A DNA stretch of 64,000 nucleotides from Castellaniella caeni NBRC 101664 (lineage in GTDB: Bacteria > Pseudomonadota > Gammaproteobacteria > Burkholderiales > Burkholderiaceae_B). Of the stretch, positions 1 to 9,060 are shown piece by piece. Every line of letters starts with the position of its first letter. The stretch's first letter is position 1. Location: assembly GCF_001592225.1 (NCBI RefSeq), contig NZ_BCWN01000005.1, positions 62,001 through 126,000 on the forward strand, in the 5' to 3' direction. A program made the position numbers and the translations under genes. A model generated the notes under the pieces. It had not been told where the DNA came from. It made no database searches and saw only the letters and a program-made list of their open reading frames with translations.

Positions 1-1567
1 CGAATTGCGTGACGAAGACGATCTGGTCGGGCACTTTGAAGTCGGCGATGCCGCGCCCGCGTATCCACTTTTTGAGGTCGGCGGCACGCGGCTTGTCGCC
101 CTTGGGGATGATGAAGGCGCAGCTGCGTTCGCCCAGGTATTCGTCGGGCACGGAGACGACGGCGGCATCGAAGACCTGGGGGTGCGAGAGCAGGTGGTCT
201 TCGATTTCCTCGGCGGAGATTTTTTCGCCTGCCCGGTTGATGTGGTCGCCCGCGCGGCCCTGCACTTCGAGATAGCCCTCGGGCGTCATGCGCACGATGT
301 CGCCCGTGCGGTAGTAGCCGTCTTCGGTGAACGAGCGGGCGTTGGCTGAGGGGTTGTCGTGGTAGGCGCGGATGGTGTAGGGGCCGCGGGTGAGCAGGTG
401 CCCCGCCTGGCCGGGGGCCACCGGCTGGCCCGCGTCGTCCAGGATGAGGATTTCGTCGTCCGGGCTGATGGGGCAGCCCTGGGTGTGGATGATGCGTTCT
501 TCGGGGTCGTCGAGCCGGGTGTAGTTGACCAGCCCTTCGGCCATGCCGAAGACCTGCTGCAGCGTGGCGCCCAGCACCGGGCGTACCCGGCGGGCGATCT
601 CGGCCGACAGCTTGGCGCCGCCCACCTGGATCGTGCGCAGGCTGCTGAGATCGTGCGCGCTGCGCGGCGCCAGGTCGAGCCATTGCAGCAGCAGCGGCGG
701 CACCAGGCTGGTGACGGTGACGTGTTCGCGCTCGATCAGCGCGAAGGCTGATTCCGGGTCGGGCGAGGGGCTGAGCACGACGCGCCCGCCCGCATACAGC
801 GTGCCCAGAAAACCGGGCGAGCTCATGGGGAAGTTGTGCGCGATGGGCAGCGCGCCCAGAAAGACGGTGTCGGGCCCCAGGCCGCAGATGCGCGCCGATT
901 CGCGCAGGGTGTAGATGTAGTCGTCGTGCGTGCGCGGGATGAGCTTGGACAGCCCCGTGCTGCCGCCCGAGATTTGCAGGAAAGCCACCTGCGAACCCTG
1001 CGAGACGCTGGAGGGCAGGGCGCTGCCGTCGATGGCGTAGAGCGCGTCCAGCGGTGTGAACGGCTCGGCGTCGCCGCTGATCCAGACGTGTTCGACGGAG
1101 GGGCAGCGGGCCTGCAGTTCGGTGGCGAGCGCGCGGTAATCGAAGCCGGCGTGCGTGGCGGCGGCGACGTAGGCCCGGGCGCCCGAGCCCTTGGCGAAGT
1201 GCTCGATCTCGGTGATGCGGTGGGCGGGCAAGGCGTAGACGGGGATCAGCCCCGCGCGAAACAGGCCCATGACCGTGCCGATGAAGTCGGGGATGTTGGG
1301 CAGGTGTACCACCACGCGATCGCCGCGCTGCAGGCCGGCCTGGGCGAAGCCCGCCGCCAGCGAGGAAGCCCGGCGGTCGAGTTCGGCGTACGTCCAGCGC
1401 TGTTGGCCGCCGACCACGGCCAGTCGGTCGGGGTGGGCGGTGGCGCGCTCGCGCAGCCAGGCGCCGAAGGTTTCGTTGCGCCAATGGCCGACGGCCCGGT
1501 AGCGTTTGGCGAATTCATCCGGCCAGTGCTGGGTCGGGAGCGGTGTGCTTGAGGTCACTTTGCACAT
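1..1567 (-). CDS. entE: 2,3-dihydroxybenzoate-AMP ligase (EntE/DhbE family), 3' end outside the window
   Basis: Activates 2,3-dihydroxybenzoate as the acyl-adenylate and loads it on an aryl carrier protein, the entry step of catecholate siderophore assembly in the cytoplasm. About 522 residues are visible; the C-terminus lies beyond base 1. The adenylate-forming P-loop ([13 protein letters not shown]) is at about residues 200-212, followed by the HNFPMSSPG segment typical of aryl-acid ligases and the YRTGDIVR and [15 protein letters not shown] cores near the edge. The ATG at 1567 puts the family N-terminus ([10 protein letters not shown]) at residue 15. A Fur-box-like sequence directly abuts the start, so iron repression is expected. 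The phosphopantetheinyl transferase gene lies just upstream on the same strand. The family call is firm; the exact siderophore is unknown. Confidence 0.93.
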   Translation of the reverse strand, partial: MCKVTSSTPLPTQHWPDEFAKRYRAVGHWRNETFGAWLRERATAHPDRLAVVGGQQRWTYAELDRRASSLAAGFAQAGLQRGDRVVVHLPNIPDFIGTVMGLFRAGLIPVYALPAHRITEIEHFAKGSGARAYVAAATHAGFDYRALATELQARCPSVEHVWISGDAEPFTPLDALYAIDGSALPSSVSQGSQVAFLQISGGSTGLSKLIPRTHDDYIYTLRESARICGLGPDTVFLGALPIAHNFPMSSPGFLGTLYAGGRVVLSPSPDPESAFALIEREHVTVTSLVPPLLLQWLDLAPRSAHDLSSLRTIQVGGAKLSAEIARRVRPVLGATLQQVFGMAEGLVNYTRLDDPEERIIHTQGCPISPDDEILILDDAGQPVAPGQAGHLLTRGPYTIRAYHDNPSANARSFTEDGYYRTGDIVRMTPEGYLEVQGRAGDHINRAGEKISAEEIEDHLLSHPQVFDAAVVSVPDEYLGERSCAFIIPKGDKPRAADLKKWIRGRGIADFKVPDQIVFVTQF

Positions 1568-1585
1568 GATAATGAGAATGAGAAC
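1568..1585 (-). promoter_or_regulatory. Fur box at the entE start
   Basis: GATAATGAGAATGAGAAC reads as three head-to-tail GATAAT-like hexamers, the classical Fur recognition arrangement. It directly abuts the entE start codon, with a possible -10 (TATACT on the minus strand, near 1593-1599) just upstream. Confidence 0.7.
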
Positions 1586-1672
1586 GGTCTTAAGTATAGA
1601 AAATGTGCCGGACGTTGGTCTAGTGCCTCGTGGTTTTCGCCTGCGGGCCGACGCGCCTGGTTTCGCGGCGGT

Positions 1673-2401
1673 TCAGCGCGGCCCGTCCAGCCAGGCGTCC
1701 AGCGAGCACCGGGTCAGGCACCAGCTGGCCGTGGGCGTGGGCAGGCACAGCGCCGCGCAGTGGGCTGCCGAGTCCCAGAGCAGCCGGACGTGCCACCCGG
1801 CCACCTGGGTGGGGGCCAGCACGGCCTGCCAGCCTGGCCCTGGCGCGAAGCGCAGCTGCCCGGGTTCGAGCAGCAGGCCCAGCCCGCAGGCCTTGAGCGT
1901 GGCTTCGCGGCGCACCCACTCGGCACAGAATGCCTGTTCGCCGCTGACGTTGCTTTCTGCGCTGCCTTCTGGCTGATGGCGGTTCGGCGTGCCCGTGGCG
2001 TAGCGCCACAGCGCTGCGTTGACCGTGTCGGGACACCGCTCAACATCCACGCCCATGGGGTACGGGCCGACGGCCACCAGCACCTGGTCACCGCTGTGGG
2101 CGACATTGAAATGCCAGGCGGGATCCGCGCCCGACGTGGCGGCCAGTTGCGGCTTGCCGTGCGGGCCCGCCATCAGCGGCACCCGGGCGGGCGACAGGTT
2201 CAATCGCTGCGCCAGCAGACGGCGCGCCAGGGCGCGTCCCAGCAGGCTGCGCAACTGGTCGTGTGGCTGGCGCAAGCGGGTGATCCACCGCCACTCCGCG
2301 TCCGGCAGATCACACCGCAGGTGTTGTGCCTGCCGTGCGTCGGGCAAGCCGTGCAGCGCGACGACCCGCGTCAGAGATCCGTCGGCGGGGGCCGGGCTCA
2401 T
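1673..2401 (-). CDS. 4'-phosphopantetheinyl transferase (Sfp/Gsp type)
   Basis: Converts apo carrier domains to holo form by transferring phosphopantetheine from CoA, needed by the NRPS and aryl-carrier proteins that use the EntE product. The 242-residue length fits Sfp-type enzymes. Visible motifs are HGKPQL (81-86), FNVAHSGD (98-105), the Mg-binding GVDVE (117-121) and WVRREATLKACGLG (162-175), holding the conserved Trp, Glu and Lys. The start overlaps the end of the binding-protein gene by 4 bp (ATGA), indicating translational coupling. Position beside entE and a siderophore importer supports a dedicated siderophore role, but it might also serve fatty-acid or other carrier proteins. Confidence 0.9.
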   Translation of the reverse strand: MSPAPADGSLTRVVALHGLPDARQAQHLRCDLPDAEWRWITRLRQPHDQLRSLLGRALARRLLAQRLNLSPARVPLMAGPHGKPQLAATSGADPAWHFNVAHSGDQVLVAVGPYPMGVDVERCPDTVNAALWRYATGTPNRHQPEGSAESNVSGEQAFCAEWVRREATLKACGLGLLLEPGQLRFAPGPGWQAVLAPTQVAGWHVRLLWDSAAHCAALCLPTPTASWCLTRCSLDAWLDGPR

Positions 2402-3672
2402 GAGCCTGGCTGCAGATCGACCAGATACGTGCCTTGCAGCGGCACCGCCAGGAATTGTGTGTTGATGGCGCGCAGCATCGCGGCGGGGTCGATGTCGGCG
2501 AAGCGCTGCGGGTGTATCCAGTGGGCCAGGGCTTCGATGAAGACGACGTGCAGCGGCGAATCGTTGAAGGCGTGCCAGATGCCGTGGCTGTTGCCCGTGC
2601 GCACGGCGGGCAGGGCTTCGAGGTGGTTGGCCTGGATGACCCGCTGCAGGCTGGCGCGTGCCTGCGCTTCGCCGACGCCCGCCCCGATGGCCAGGCCGGT
2701 GGACGCGCTCGACCCGGTGCCCGTCGCCACGTAGACCTGCGGCGCGCGGGCATTGATGTATTCAAAATTGAGCTTGCCGGTGGCGCTCTTCAGCGCGTCG
2801 GCACCGATGTTGTGCCCGCCCGCGTAGCGGATCATCTCATTGAAGGTGCCTACGCCCGGCGAATTGCAGCAGTCGGTGGTGCCCGCATGGGCATGCACGA
2901 AGACGGGCGGGCGCTGCGCCTCGGGCAGGTCGGCCAGCCGCTGCGCTACGGCCTGCATGTGCTGCTCGTAGAAGCGGATGAAGGCCTCGGTCTGGGCGAC
3001 GTGGCCGATGGCCGTGCCCAGGGCGCGCAGGCTGGGCACCGTGTTTTCCAGCGGACGCATGAAGAAGTCGATGACGATGACCGGCACCTGGGCGGCTTCC
3101 AGGCGGCGGATGATGGGCGAGTCTTCAGCGCGCTGCCCCTGCGCCAGGCCGGCGAACGAGGCCGTCATCACTACCAAGTCGGGGCGCAGCGCCAGCGCGC
3201 TTTCCACCGAGAAGGAGTCTGCCGTGTGGCGGCCCACCACCGGCACCTTGGCCAGGCTGGGAAAGCGCTTCAGAGCGGCCTGGTAATCGGGGGCGAACGA
3301 GGTCTTGAATTCGTCCGACCAGCCCGCCAGAATGGCCGCCGGGTCGGGCGTGAGCAGCGACAGCACCTGGAAGTGCCGCGCCTGCGCCAGCACCACGCGG
3401 TGCGCGGGGCCTGGCAGGGTGACGGTGCGCCCCAGCACGTCCGTCACCTGGATGGGTGCGGCGCTGGCCGGGCCCGCCAGCAAGGCGGTGCAGGCAAGCA
3501 GCAGGGCCGCCAGCAGCCCGTGCGCGCGGCGCCACAGGCTTGGTTTGCAGCGCGGGCCAGGGTTGGATGGCGTCGTGGGCTGGCGCGCGTCGGTGCCGGG
3601 CAATGGGGCCAAACTGCGTCGTGAGGCCGGACGGCGTCGTGGGGCTGAAGGGTGAGCCTGGGTCGAAATCAT
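2398..3672 (-). CDS. periplasmic siderophore-binding protein of an ABC importer
   Basis: Class III periplasmic binding protein (FepB/BtuF-like) that would deliver ferric siderophore to the permease encoded upstream. A hydrophobic export signal ending in GPASA|APIQ is followed by the PIQVTDVLGRTVTLPGPAHRVV opening common to this family. The ATG at 3672 is preferred because AAGG lies 8 bp upstream; a TTG 15 bp earlier is possible. Oddly, either start leaves about 45 Arg/Pro-rich residues before the signal core, and no later ATG is available, so the long n-region may be real. It is the third gene in a permease, ATPase, binding protein, PPTase run and overlaps the PPTase start by 4 bp. Confidence 0.85.
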   Translation of the reverse strand: MISTQAHPSAPRRRPASRRSLAPLPGTDARQPTTPSNPGPRCKPSLWRRAHGLLAALLLACTALLAGPASAAPIQVTDVLGRTVTLPGPAHRVVLAQARHFQVLSLLTPDPAAILAGWSDEFKTSFAPDYQAALKRFPSLAKVPVVGRHTADSFSVESALALRPDLVVMTASFAGLAQGQRAEDSPIIRRLEAAQVPVIVIDFFMRPLENTVPSLRALGTAIGHVAQTEAFIRFYEQHMQAVAQRLADLPEAQRPPVFVHAHAGTTDCCNSPGVGTFNEMIRYAGGHNIGADALKSATGKLNFEYINARAPQVYVATGTGSSASTGLAIGAGVGEAQARASLQRVIQANHLEALPAVRTGNSHGIWHAFNDSPLHVVFIEALAHWIHPQRFADIDPAAMLRAINTQFLAVPLQGTYLVDLQPGS

Positions 3673-3699
3673 GGTGAGGCCTTGCAAGGGATGGGGCGG

Positions 3700-4482
3700 T
3701 CAGACGGCCGGGGTGCACAGGCCGTCGATCAAGACGTGGCGCAGCCCGCGCGAGCAGGTTTCCACGCGCGCATTCACTTGATACACCTGCGCCAGTGACT
3801 GCGTGGTGATGACGGTCTCCGGGCTGCCGTGACCCACCAGCTCACCTGCGCGGATCAGCAGCGTGTCGTCGCTGTGCTGCAGAGCCATGTTCAGGTCGTG
3901 CAGCACGATCATGGTGGTCAGTCCCTGGGCCTGGGTTTCGTGGCGCAGCAAGTCCATCACGTGGCATTGGTAGTTCAAATCCAGCGCCGAGAGCGGTTCG
4001 TCCAGCAGCAACAGGCGCGGGGTGCGGATGAGCGCCTGGGCCAGGCCCACCAACTGCTTTTGCCCACCCGACAGCTCGTCCAGATAGCGCATCGACAGCT
4101 GTTCGATGCCCAGCCGGGATAAAACGTCGAGAATGCGCTCTGGGCTGACGGCCTGGGCTTGGGGACTGAGGTCGGAGGCGCGTGCGGCGACCAGCACGGA
4201 TTCGAACACCCGCAGGTGCACCGAGGCGGGCAGCGATTGCGGCAGGTAGACCACCTGCTGGGCGCGGCGCTCGAACGATTGGCGGGTCAGATCTTGCCCG
4301 TCCAGCACGACCTGGCCGCCGCATTTCAGCAGCCCGGCAATGGCCTTGAGCAGGGTGGACTTGCCGCTGCCGTTGGGCCCCAGCAGCGAGACCACCCGGC
4401 CCGGGGCCAGCGGGCCGGCGTTCAGCCGGTGGATGATGGGGCGGCGGCCATAGGCCACGGAAAGATCCTGGATCTGCAGCAT
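3700..4482 (-). CDS. siderophore ABC transporter ATP-binding protein (FepC/FhuC family)
   Basis: Cytoplasmic ATPase powering ferric-siderophore import. The 260 residues carry Walker A GPNGSGKST (35-43), the Q-loop VVYLPQSLP, signature LSGGQKQ, Walker B LLLLDEP and the switch His in IVLHDLN, the standard FepC order. It lies 19 bp after the permease stop and about 27 bp before the binding-protein start, in one transcription unit. Confidence 0.92.
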   Translation of the reverse strand: MLQIQDLSVAYGRRPIIHRLNAGPLAPGRVVSLLGPNGSGKSTLLKAIAGLLKCGGQVVLDGQDLTRQSFERRAQQVVYLPQSLPASVHLRVFESVLVAARASDLSPQAQAVSPERILDVLSRLGIEQLSMRYLDELSGGQKQLVGLAQALIRTPRLLLLDEPLSALDLNYQCHVMDLLRHETQAQGLTTMIVLHDLNMALQHSDDTLLIRAGELVGHGSPETVITTQSLAQVYQVNARVETCSRGLRHVLIDGLCTPAV

Positions 4483-4501
4483 GGTCAGCGTGTGTCTGAA
4501 G

Positions 4502-5557
4502 TCATTTCACCTGCCGACGCAGGACGACGGACAAGAAGAAGGGCACGCCCACGAGCGAGGTGACGATACCTACGGGCACGATGATGCCCGGCACGATGTT
4601 CTTGGACGCGATCGAGGCGAGCGACAGGATGGTGCCGCCCACCAGGGCGCTGCCCGGCAGGTAGAAGCGGTGGTCTTCGCCAAACAGGCGCCGGGCGATG
4701 TGCGGGGCGATCAGGCCGACGAAGCCGATGATGCCCACGAACGACACGGCCAGCGCGGCCAGGATGCTGATGCGCACCAGCGCCGTGAGGCGCAGGCGCG
4801 GCACGTCGATGCCGAAGCTGGCCGCGCGGTCTTCGCCCAGGCGCAGGGCGGTGAGCTTCCAGGTGTCGCGCAGCGACAGCGGCAGCAGCACGACGATGGC
4901 CAGCAGCAGGATGCCCAGCTTGGGCCAGGACGAGCGCGCCAGGCTGCCCATCGTCCAGAAGACCAGGCCTTGCAGGGCCTCGGCGCTGGCGACGAACTGC
5001 ACCAGCGACACGGCGGCGTTGAATGAGAACACCAGCGCGATGCCGAACAGGATCAGCCCCGAGGTGCTCATGGCGCCCCAGCGGGCGACCAGGTCGAGCA
5101 TCAGGGCCGATACCAGCGCAAAGACAAAGGCGTTGGCGGCCACCATCCAGGATTGCGGCACGCCCGGCAGCGAGAGCCCCAGCACGATGGCCAACGAAGC
5201 GCCGAAGGCCGCCGCCGAGGATATCCCCAGGGTGAAGGGGCTGGCCAGCGGGTTGTTCAAAATGGTTTGCATCTCGCCGCCCGCCAGGCCCAGCGCCAGG
5301 CCCACCGACACCGCCATCAGGGCATAGGGCAGGCGGATGTCCCAGACGATGACGCGTGTGGTGGGGTCTGCGAGCGAGGGCTGGAACAGCGCGTGGCTGA
5401 GTTCGGCCCAACCCAGACCCGAGGGCCCCAGCATGAAGTCCGCCAGGATCGAGGTCAGGATGACGCATCCCAGCAAGCCCACCAGCAGCCAGCGGCGGCG
5501 CAGCAGCTGCTGGTAGTGCTGCAAGGGTGCGGGGGCGGCGGTTTGGGTGATGTCCAT
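4502..5557 (-). CDS. FecCD/BtuC-type siderophore ABC permease
   Basis: Inner-membrane permease of the importer, 351 residues, with around nine or ten hydrophobic segments. Family signatures include RLPYALMAVSVGLALGLAGGEMQ and GFVGLIAPHIARRLFGEDHR. The ATG at 5557 (MDITQT) is chosen because the first membrane segment follows about 25 residues later; the longer open frame upstream runs antisense to the esterase. Only one permease gene is present, whereas enterobactin systems have two (FepD/FepG), so a homodimer is expected as in BtuC. It is the first gene of the minus-strand operon and diverges from the esterase. Confidence 0.9.
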   Translation of the reverse strand: MDITQTAAPAPLQHYQQLLRRRWLLVGLLGCVILTSILADFMLGPSGLGWAELSHALFQPSLADPTTRVIVWDIRLPYALMAVSVGLALGLAGGEMQTILNNPLASPFTLGISSAAAFGASLAIVLGLSLPGVPQSWMVAANAFVFALVSALMLDLVARWGAMSTSGLILFGIALVFSFNAAVSLVQFVASAEALQGLVFWTMGSLARSSWPKLGILLLAIVVLLPLSLRDTWKLTALRLGEDRAASFGIDVPRLRLTALVRISILAALAVSFVGIIGFVGLIAPHIARRLFGEDHRFYLPGSALVGGTILSLASIASKNIVPGIIVPVGIVTSLVGVPFFLSVVLRRQVK

Positions 5558-5558
5558 G

Positions 5559-5578
5559 AATGAGAAACGTTTACAATT
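5559..5578. promoter_or_regulatory. putative Fur site between divergent permease and esterase genes
   Basis: The 54-bp divergent gap contains AATGAGAAACGTTTACAATT, which starts like the better Fur sites in this locus (GAATGAGAAC) and contains an AAACGTTT palindrome. It is well placed to control both transcripts. The match to the Fur consensus is only partial. Confidence 0.45.
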
Positions 5579-5611
5579 CCGCCAGTATAGAGGATCGAGA
5601 GCTGCTGCGTC

Positions 5612-6478
5612 ATGACGGCATTTTCCACCGAATTCACGCTTTCCCGGACGGATGGCCGCCCGTGCGTCGTGCGGCTGGCCGTGCCCGTCGGCCCCGTGCC
5701 GCCGGGGGGCTGGCCGGTGGCTTATGTGCTCGACCAAAGCCAGTTCGACACGATGTGCCTGACCGCAGGCCCGCACGGCTTGCCGGGCCTGCTGGTGGGC
5801 CTGGCGCCGCAGGTGCCCGCGCAGCGTGTCTGGGACTACGTGCCCTTGCGCTGGCCCGGGGCGGCGAGCCCGCCCGAGGAGGCGGCACTGGCGCCCGCCG
5901 CCCGCCCGCCCGGCTATGTGGCGCCGGGCCAGCCGCCCGCTGGCCTGTGTGCTGGCGCGGCCTGCTGGCTGCGGGTGCTCGATCGTGTCCGCGCCCGGCT
6001 GGCGGCCGATTTTCCTTTGCACCCGGCGCGCCAGGTGCTGGCGGGCCATTCGCTGGGGGCGCTGTTCGCGCTGTACGTGTTGCTGCATCGCCCTGGCACA
6101 TTTGACGGTTATGTCCTGTCCAGCCCGTCGGTCTGGTGGGGCGGCGGCTATGCCCGCCGCCTGGTGCGCCGCCGCCTGGCCTGGCTGGTGCGCCAGGGCC
6201 TGCCGTCCCTGGGTCTGGCCCTGTCGGTGGGCGAGTTCGAGCAAAGCCTGAGCCCCGAAGAGGCCGATCTGGATCCCGAGGCGCGCGCGCAACAGCTGCT
6301 CAAGCGCCAGCGCCGTGCCATGGTGGACGGGGTGGGCGCATTGGCGGCGGACTTGGCCGTCGCCCCCGGCCTGCGGCTGCGTCACACAGTATTGCCGGGC
6401 CATGTCCACCGCACCGCGCCGCAGGATGCGCTGCTGCCGGGGTGGCGCTGGCTGCTGGCGGGTGATGCTGCGAGGTGA
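5612..6478 (+). CDS. siderophore esterase-like alpha/beta hydrolase (IroE/Fes type)
   Basis: Predicted esterase of the putative-esterase (PF00756) fold, 288 residues. The nucleophile elbow GHSLG is at 145-149 (Ser147), and a late His in GHVHR (about residue 266-270) is a good catalytic His. Enzymes of this group hydrolyse catecholate siderophores to release iron after uptake. The neighbours fit that role: a divergent siderophore ABC importer on the left and a FepA-type receptor immediately downstream. No strong signal peptide is visible, suggesting cytoplasmic action. The substrate is inferred from context. Confidence 0.8.
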   Translation: MTAFSTEFTLSRTDGRPCVVRLAVPVGPVPPGGWPVAYVLDQSQFDTMCLTAGPHGLPGLLVGLAPQVPAQRVWDYVPLRWPGAASPPEEAALAPAARPPGYVAPGQPPAGLCAGAACWLRVLDRVRARLAADFPLHPARQVLAGHSLGALFALYVLLHRPGTFDGYVLSSPSVWWGGGYARRLVRRRLAWLVRQGLPSLGLALSVGEFEQSLSPEEADLDPEARAQQLLKRQRRAMVDGVGALAADLAVAPGLRLRHTVLPGHVHRTAPQDALLPGWRWLLAGDAAR

Positions 6479-6540
6479 TGCTGCGAGGCGCGTGGCCTGG
6501 TGGTGTTGCGTTGTGAAGCAGAATTGCGAATTAAGGTTGC

Positions 6541-6561
6541 GAATGAGAACAATTGTTATTT
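6541..6561 (+). promoter_or_regulatory. Fur box upstream of the TonB receptor
   Basis: GAATGAGAACAATTGTTAT resembles the Fur consensus GATAATGATAATCATTATC and lies about 65-85 bp before the receptor ATG in an AT-rich promoter. Confidence 0.65.
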
Positions 6562-6582
6562 ATATTCTTGTGAATCTTGATA

Positions 6583-6594
6583 GTTCTCATTCTC
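6583..6594 (+). promoter_or_regulatory. second Fur-like half site before the receptor
   Basis: GTTCTCATTCTC is the reverse complement of GAGAATGAGAAC, exactly part of the Fur box at the entE start, suggesting a tandem Fur-binding region on this promoter. Confidence 0.5.
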
Positions 6595-6624
6595 CAACCT
6601 CAATCCGCAACCGAAGGACGCTTC

Positions 6625-8919
6625 ATGCCGCTTTCCAACCGACCCGCCCCGGCGCTGCCCACGCTGGGGCTTTGCCTTGCTCTAGGGGTGCTGGCTCCGG
6701 CCACCCAGGCGCAGTCCACCGATTCGACGGGTGCGGACGTCACCCAGCTGGATCGCGTGGTCGTCAAGGCCGAGCAAGAGCTCAAGCAGACCCCGGGCGC
6801 GTCCACCATCACCGCCGCCGACATCCAGAAGTCGCCGCCCGCCAATGACGTGTCGGAAATCATCCGCACCATGCCGGGGGTGAACCTCACCGGTAATTCG
6901 TCCAGCGGCCAGCGCGGCAACAACCGCCAGATCGACATCCGCGGCATGGGCCCGGAAAACACCCTGATCCTGATCGACGGCAAACCGGTGTCTTCGCGCG
7001 GGTCGGTGCGCTTTGGCTGGCGCGGCGAGCGCGACACACGCGGCGATACCAACTGGGTGCCACCCGAACAGATCGAACGCATCGAAGTGCTGCGCGGCCC
7101 GGCGGCGGCGCGCTACGGCAACGGCGCCGCCGGCGGCGTGGTGAACATCATCACCAAACCCGCCTCGGACAAGCTCACCGGCTCGGTGTCGGTGTATGCC
7201 AACGCCCCCGAGCACAGCGACGAGGGCTCGACCGCCCGCACCACCTTCAGCCTGGCTGGCCCACTGTCTGACAGCCTGGATTTTCGCCTCACCGGCAGCG
7301 CCGCCAATTTCCAGGGGGATGCGTACGACATCAATGAGGGGCATCAAACTCTCAGAAAAGGGGGCAATGAAGGCACTTTCCCTGCCGGTCGCGAGGGTTT
7401 CAAGAACCGCGACATTAACGGCGTATTGAGCTGGAAACCCGCCGCTGGTCATAAGATTGATTTCGAGGCCAGCTATGGTCGTGAAGGCAACATCTATGTT
7501 GGCGATACACAGAATACTAATACCGATAAGAAAACGGGCTATGTAAAGAGTTCTCTTGGTGGGGAAACAAACCGTATCTATCGACAGGCCTATTCCATCT
7601 CTCACAATGGTGACTGGAATGCGGATACCCATACCCTTAGCTACTTGCAGTACGAACAGACACGCAACACCCGTCTTCTAGAAGGCTTGGCTGGTGGTAC
7701 GGAAGGGTTGTTTGCGGGGCAGGAGTTTGGTGATATCAATCTGCGCACGCTGACGGCTCACACCGAACTGAATCGCCGCCTGAATTGGGGCGGCATCGAC
7801 CAGATGGGTACGTTTGGGCTGGAGTGGGTGCGTCAGGATCTGGAAGACTATGCCTCTGACCTGTCGAAGCGAAATTTGTCGGGTGTGCCTGCTTTCCCGA
7901 TGGTTTATCAGCCTAAGGCGCATGCGAACATCTATTCAGTGTTCGCAGAGGACAACTTGTATGTCGGCGATCGGTGGACGGTGACACCAGGCCTGCGTTT
8001 TGACCATCATAGCCTCCAAGGTAACAATTGGAGCCCTTCGCTGAATCTGTCCTATCTAGTCAACGAACAATGGACGGTCAAGGCTGGTATCGCCCGGGCC
8101 TACAAGGCACCTAATCTTTACCAAAGTAATTCCGGCTATGTGCTCTATAGCGCAGGCAATGGCTGCTGGGGCAACCCGCCGGGAGGCCCTGATGGCTGCT
8201 TCCTGATGGGCAACTCCGATTTGAAGGCAGAGACCAGCATCAACAAGGAATTGGGGGTTGAATTTCGCAGCCCTGATGGCTTGGGTGCCAGCTTGACCTA
8301 TTTTCACAATGATTATCGCGATAAGATCGAGGCGGGGCGTACGCCTGTAGGCTCTTTCATGGGGATCAGCGGTAATCCGCCTGCGTTGCATACGCAAAAT
8401 ATTTTCCAATGGGAAAACATCCCCCGTGCCGTCGTACAGGGCATCGAGGGCAACCTGACTTGGCCCTTCGCTCAAGACTGGCTGTGGTCGACCAACTTCA
8501 CCTATATGATCGAGTCGAAGAACAAGGAGACCGGCGAACATCTGTCCACCATCCCCGAGTACACGATCAACAGCGCGCTGGATTGGTCTGTGACGTCGGC
8601 TTGGTCACTGCGCGCCAAGGCGACGGTCTATGGCGAACAGGAAGGGCCGAAGTATGACTACTACGGCCAGCCCTTGACGGGCAGCGCCACGGACAAAGTT
8701 CCGCCTTATGCCTTGTTCGGCCTGAGCACACAGTACAAGGTCAACAAGCATCTGCGTGTGACGGCGGGCGTCGATAACGTATTCGACAAGCGCATCTTCC
8801 GCCGGGGCAATGCGATTGGCGTCAATATCGGTACTGGTAATGATATCTACGGCGCGGGCGCCTACACCTACAACCAGCCCGGCCGCCTCTTCTTCATGGA
8901 AGTGACCAGCTCGTTCTGA
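6625..8919 (+). CDS. TonB-dependent ferric catecholate receptor (FepA/BfeA/PirA family)
   Basis: Outer-membrane receptor for ferric enterobactin-like catecholates, 764 residues. A signal peptide ends near ATQAQ; a TonB-box-like DRVVV segment follows, then a plug domain with RQIDIRGMGPENTLILIDGKPV and IERIEVLRGPAAARYGNGAAGGVVNI, and a barrel ending in an aromatic-rich strand (FFMEVTSSF) with terminal Phe. The ATG at 6625 has GAAGGA about 7 bp upstream; an upstream TTG in frame lacks support. The barrel-coding part from about 7.33 kb onward is clearly AT-richer than the plug-coding part, suggesting recombinational exchange. Fur-like boxes precede it and a terminator follows. Confidence 0.93.
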   Translation: MPLSNRPAPALPTLGLCLALGVLAPATQAQSTDSTGADVTQLDRVVVKAEQELKQTPGASTITAADIQKSPPANDVSEIIRTMPGVNLTGNSSSGQRGNNRQIDIRGMGPENTLILIDGKPVSSRGSVRFGWRGERDTRGDTNWVPPEQIERIEVLRGPAAARYGNGAAGGVVNIITKPASDKLTGSVSVYANAPEHSDEGSTARTTFSLAGPLSDSLDFRLTGSAANFQGDAYDINEGHQTLRKGGNEGTFPAGREGFKNRDINGVLSWKPAAGHKIDFEASYGREGNIYVGDTQNTNTDKKTGYVKSSLGGETNRIYRQAYSISHNGDWNADTHTLSYLQYEQTRNTRLLEGLAGGTEGLFAGQEFGDINLRTLTAHTELNRRLNWGGIDQMGTFGLEWVRQDLEDYASDLSKRNLSGVPAFPMVYQPKAHANIYSVFAEDNLYVGDRWTVTPGLRFDHHSLQGNNWSPSLNLSYLVNEQWTVKAGIARAYKAPNLYQSNSGYVLYSAGNGCWGNPPGGPDGCFLMGNSDLKAETSINKELGVEFRSPDGLGASLTYFHNDYRDKIEAGRTPVGSFMGISGNPPALHTQNIFQWENIPRAVVQGIEGNLTWPFAQDWLWSTNFTYMIESKNKETGEHLSTIPEYTINSALDWSVTSAWSLRAKATVYGEQEGPKYDYYGQPLTGSATDKVPPYALFGLSTQYKVNKHLRVTAGVDNVFDKRIFRRGNAIGVNIGTGNDIYGAGAYTYNQPGRLFFMEVTSSF

Positions 8920-8943
8920 TTGATCTGTCGCTGTGAAAAGTTC

Positions 8944-8981
8944 GTCCCATGTCCCCTTTTCCCAAGAGGCATGGGACTTTT
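8944..8981 (+). terminator. rho-independent terminator after the receptor gene
   Basis: Inverted arms GTCCCATG (8944-8951) and CATGGGAC (8970-8977) followed by TTTTA, 25 bp after the receptor stop codon. Confidence 0.75.
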
Positions 8982-9039
8982 ACCATGGGGCGTATCACGT
9001 GCGTGTCCAAGACGATCGTGGTCTTGCCAGGCACCCTGA

Positions 9040-9058
9040 ATGTAATTACAATTTACAT
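9040..9058 (+). promoter_or_regulatory. palindromic operator of the brnTA operon
   Basis: ATGTAATTACAATTTACAT holds a perfect 10-bp palindrome TGTAATTACA (9041-9050) and a wider inverted repeat ATGTAA-N7-TTACAT. It ends two bases before the GTG start of brnT. BrnA-type antitoxins autoregulate their operons, so this is the likely binding site. Confidence 0.6.
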
Positions 9059-9060
9059 GA

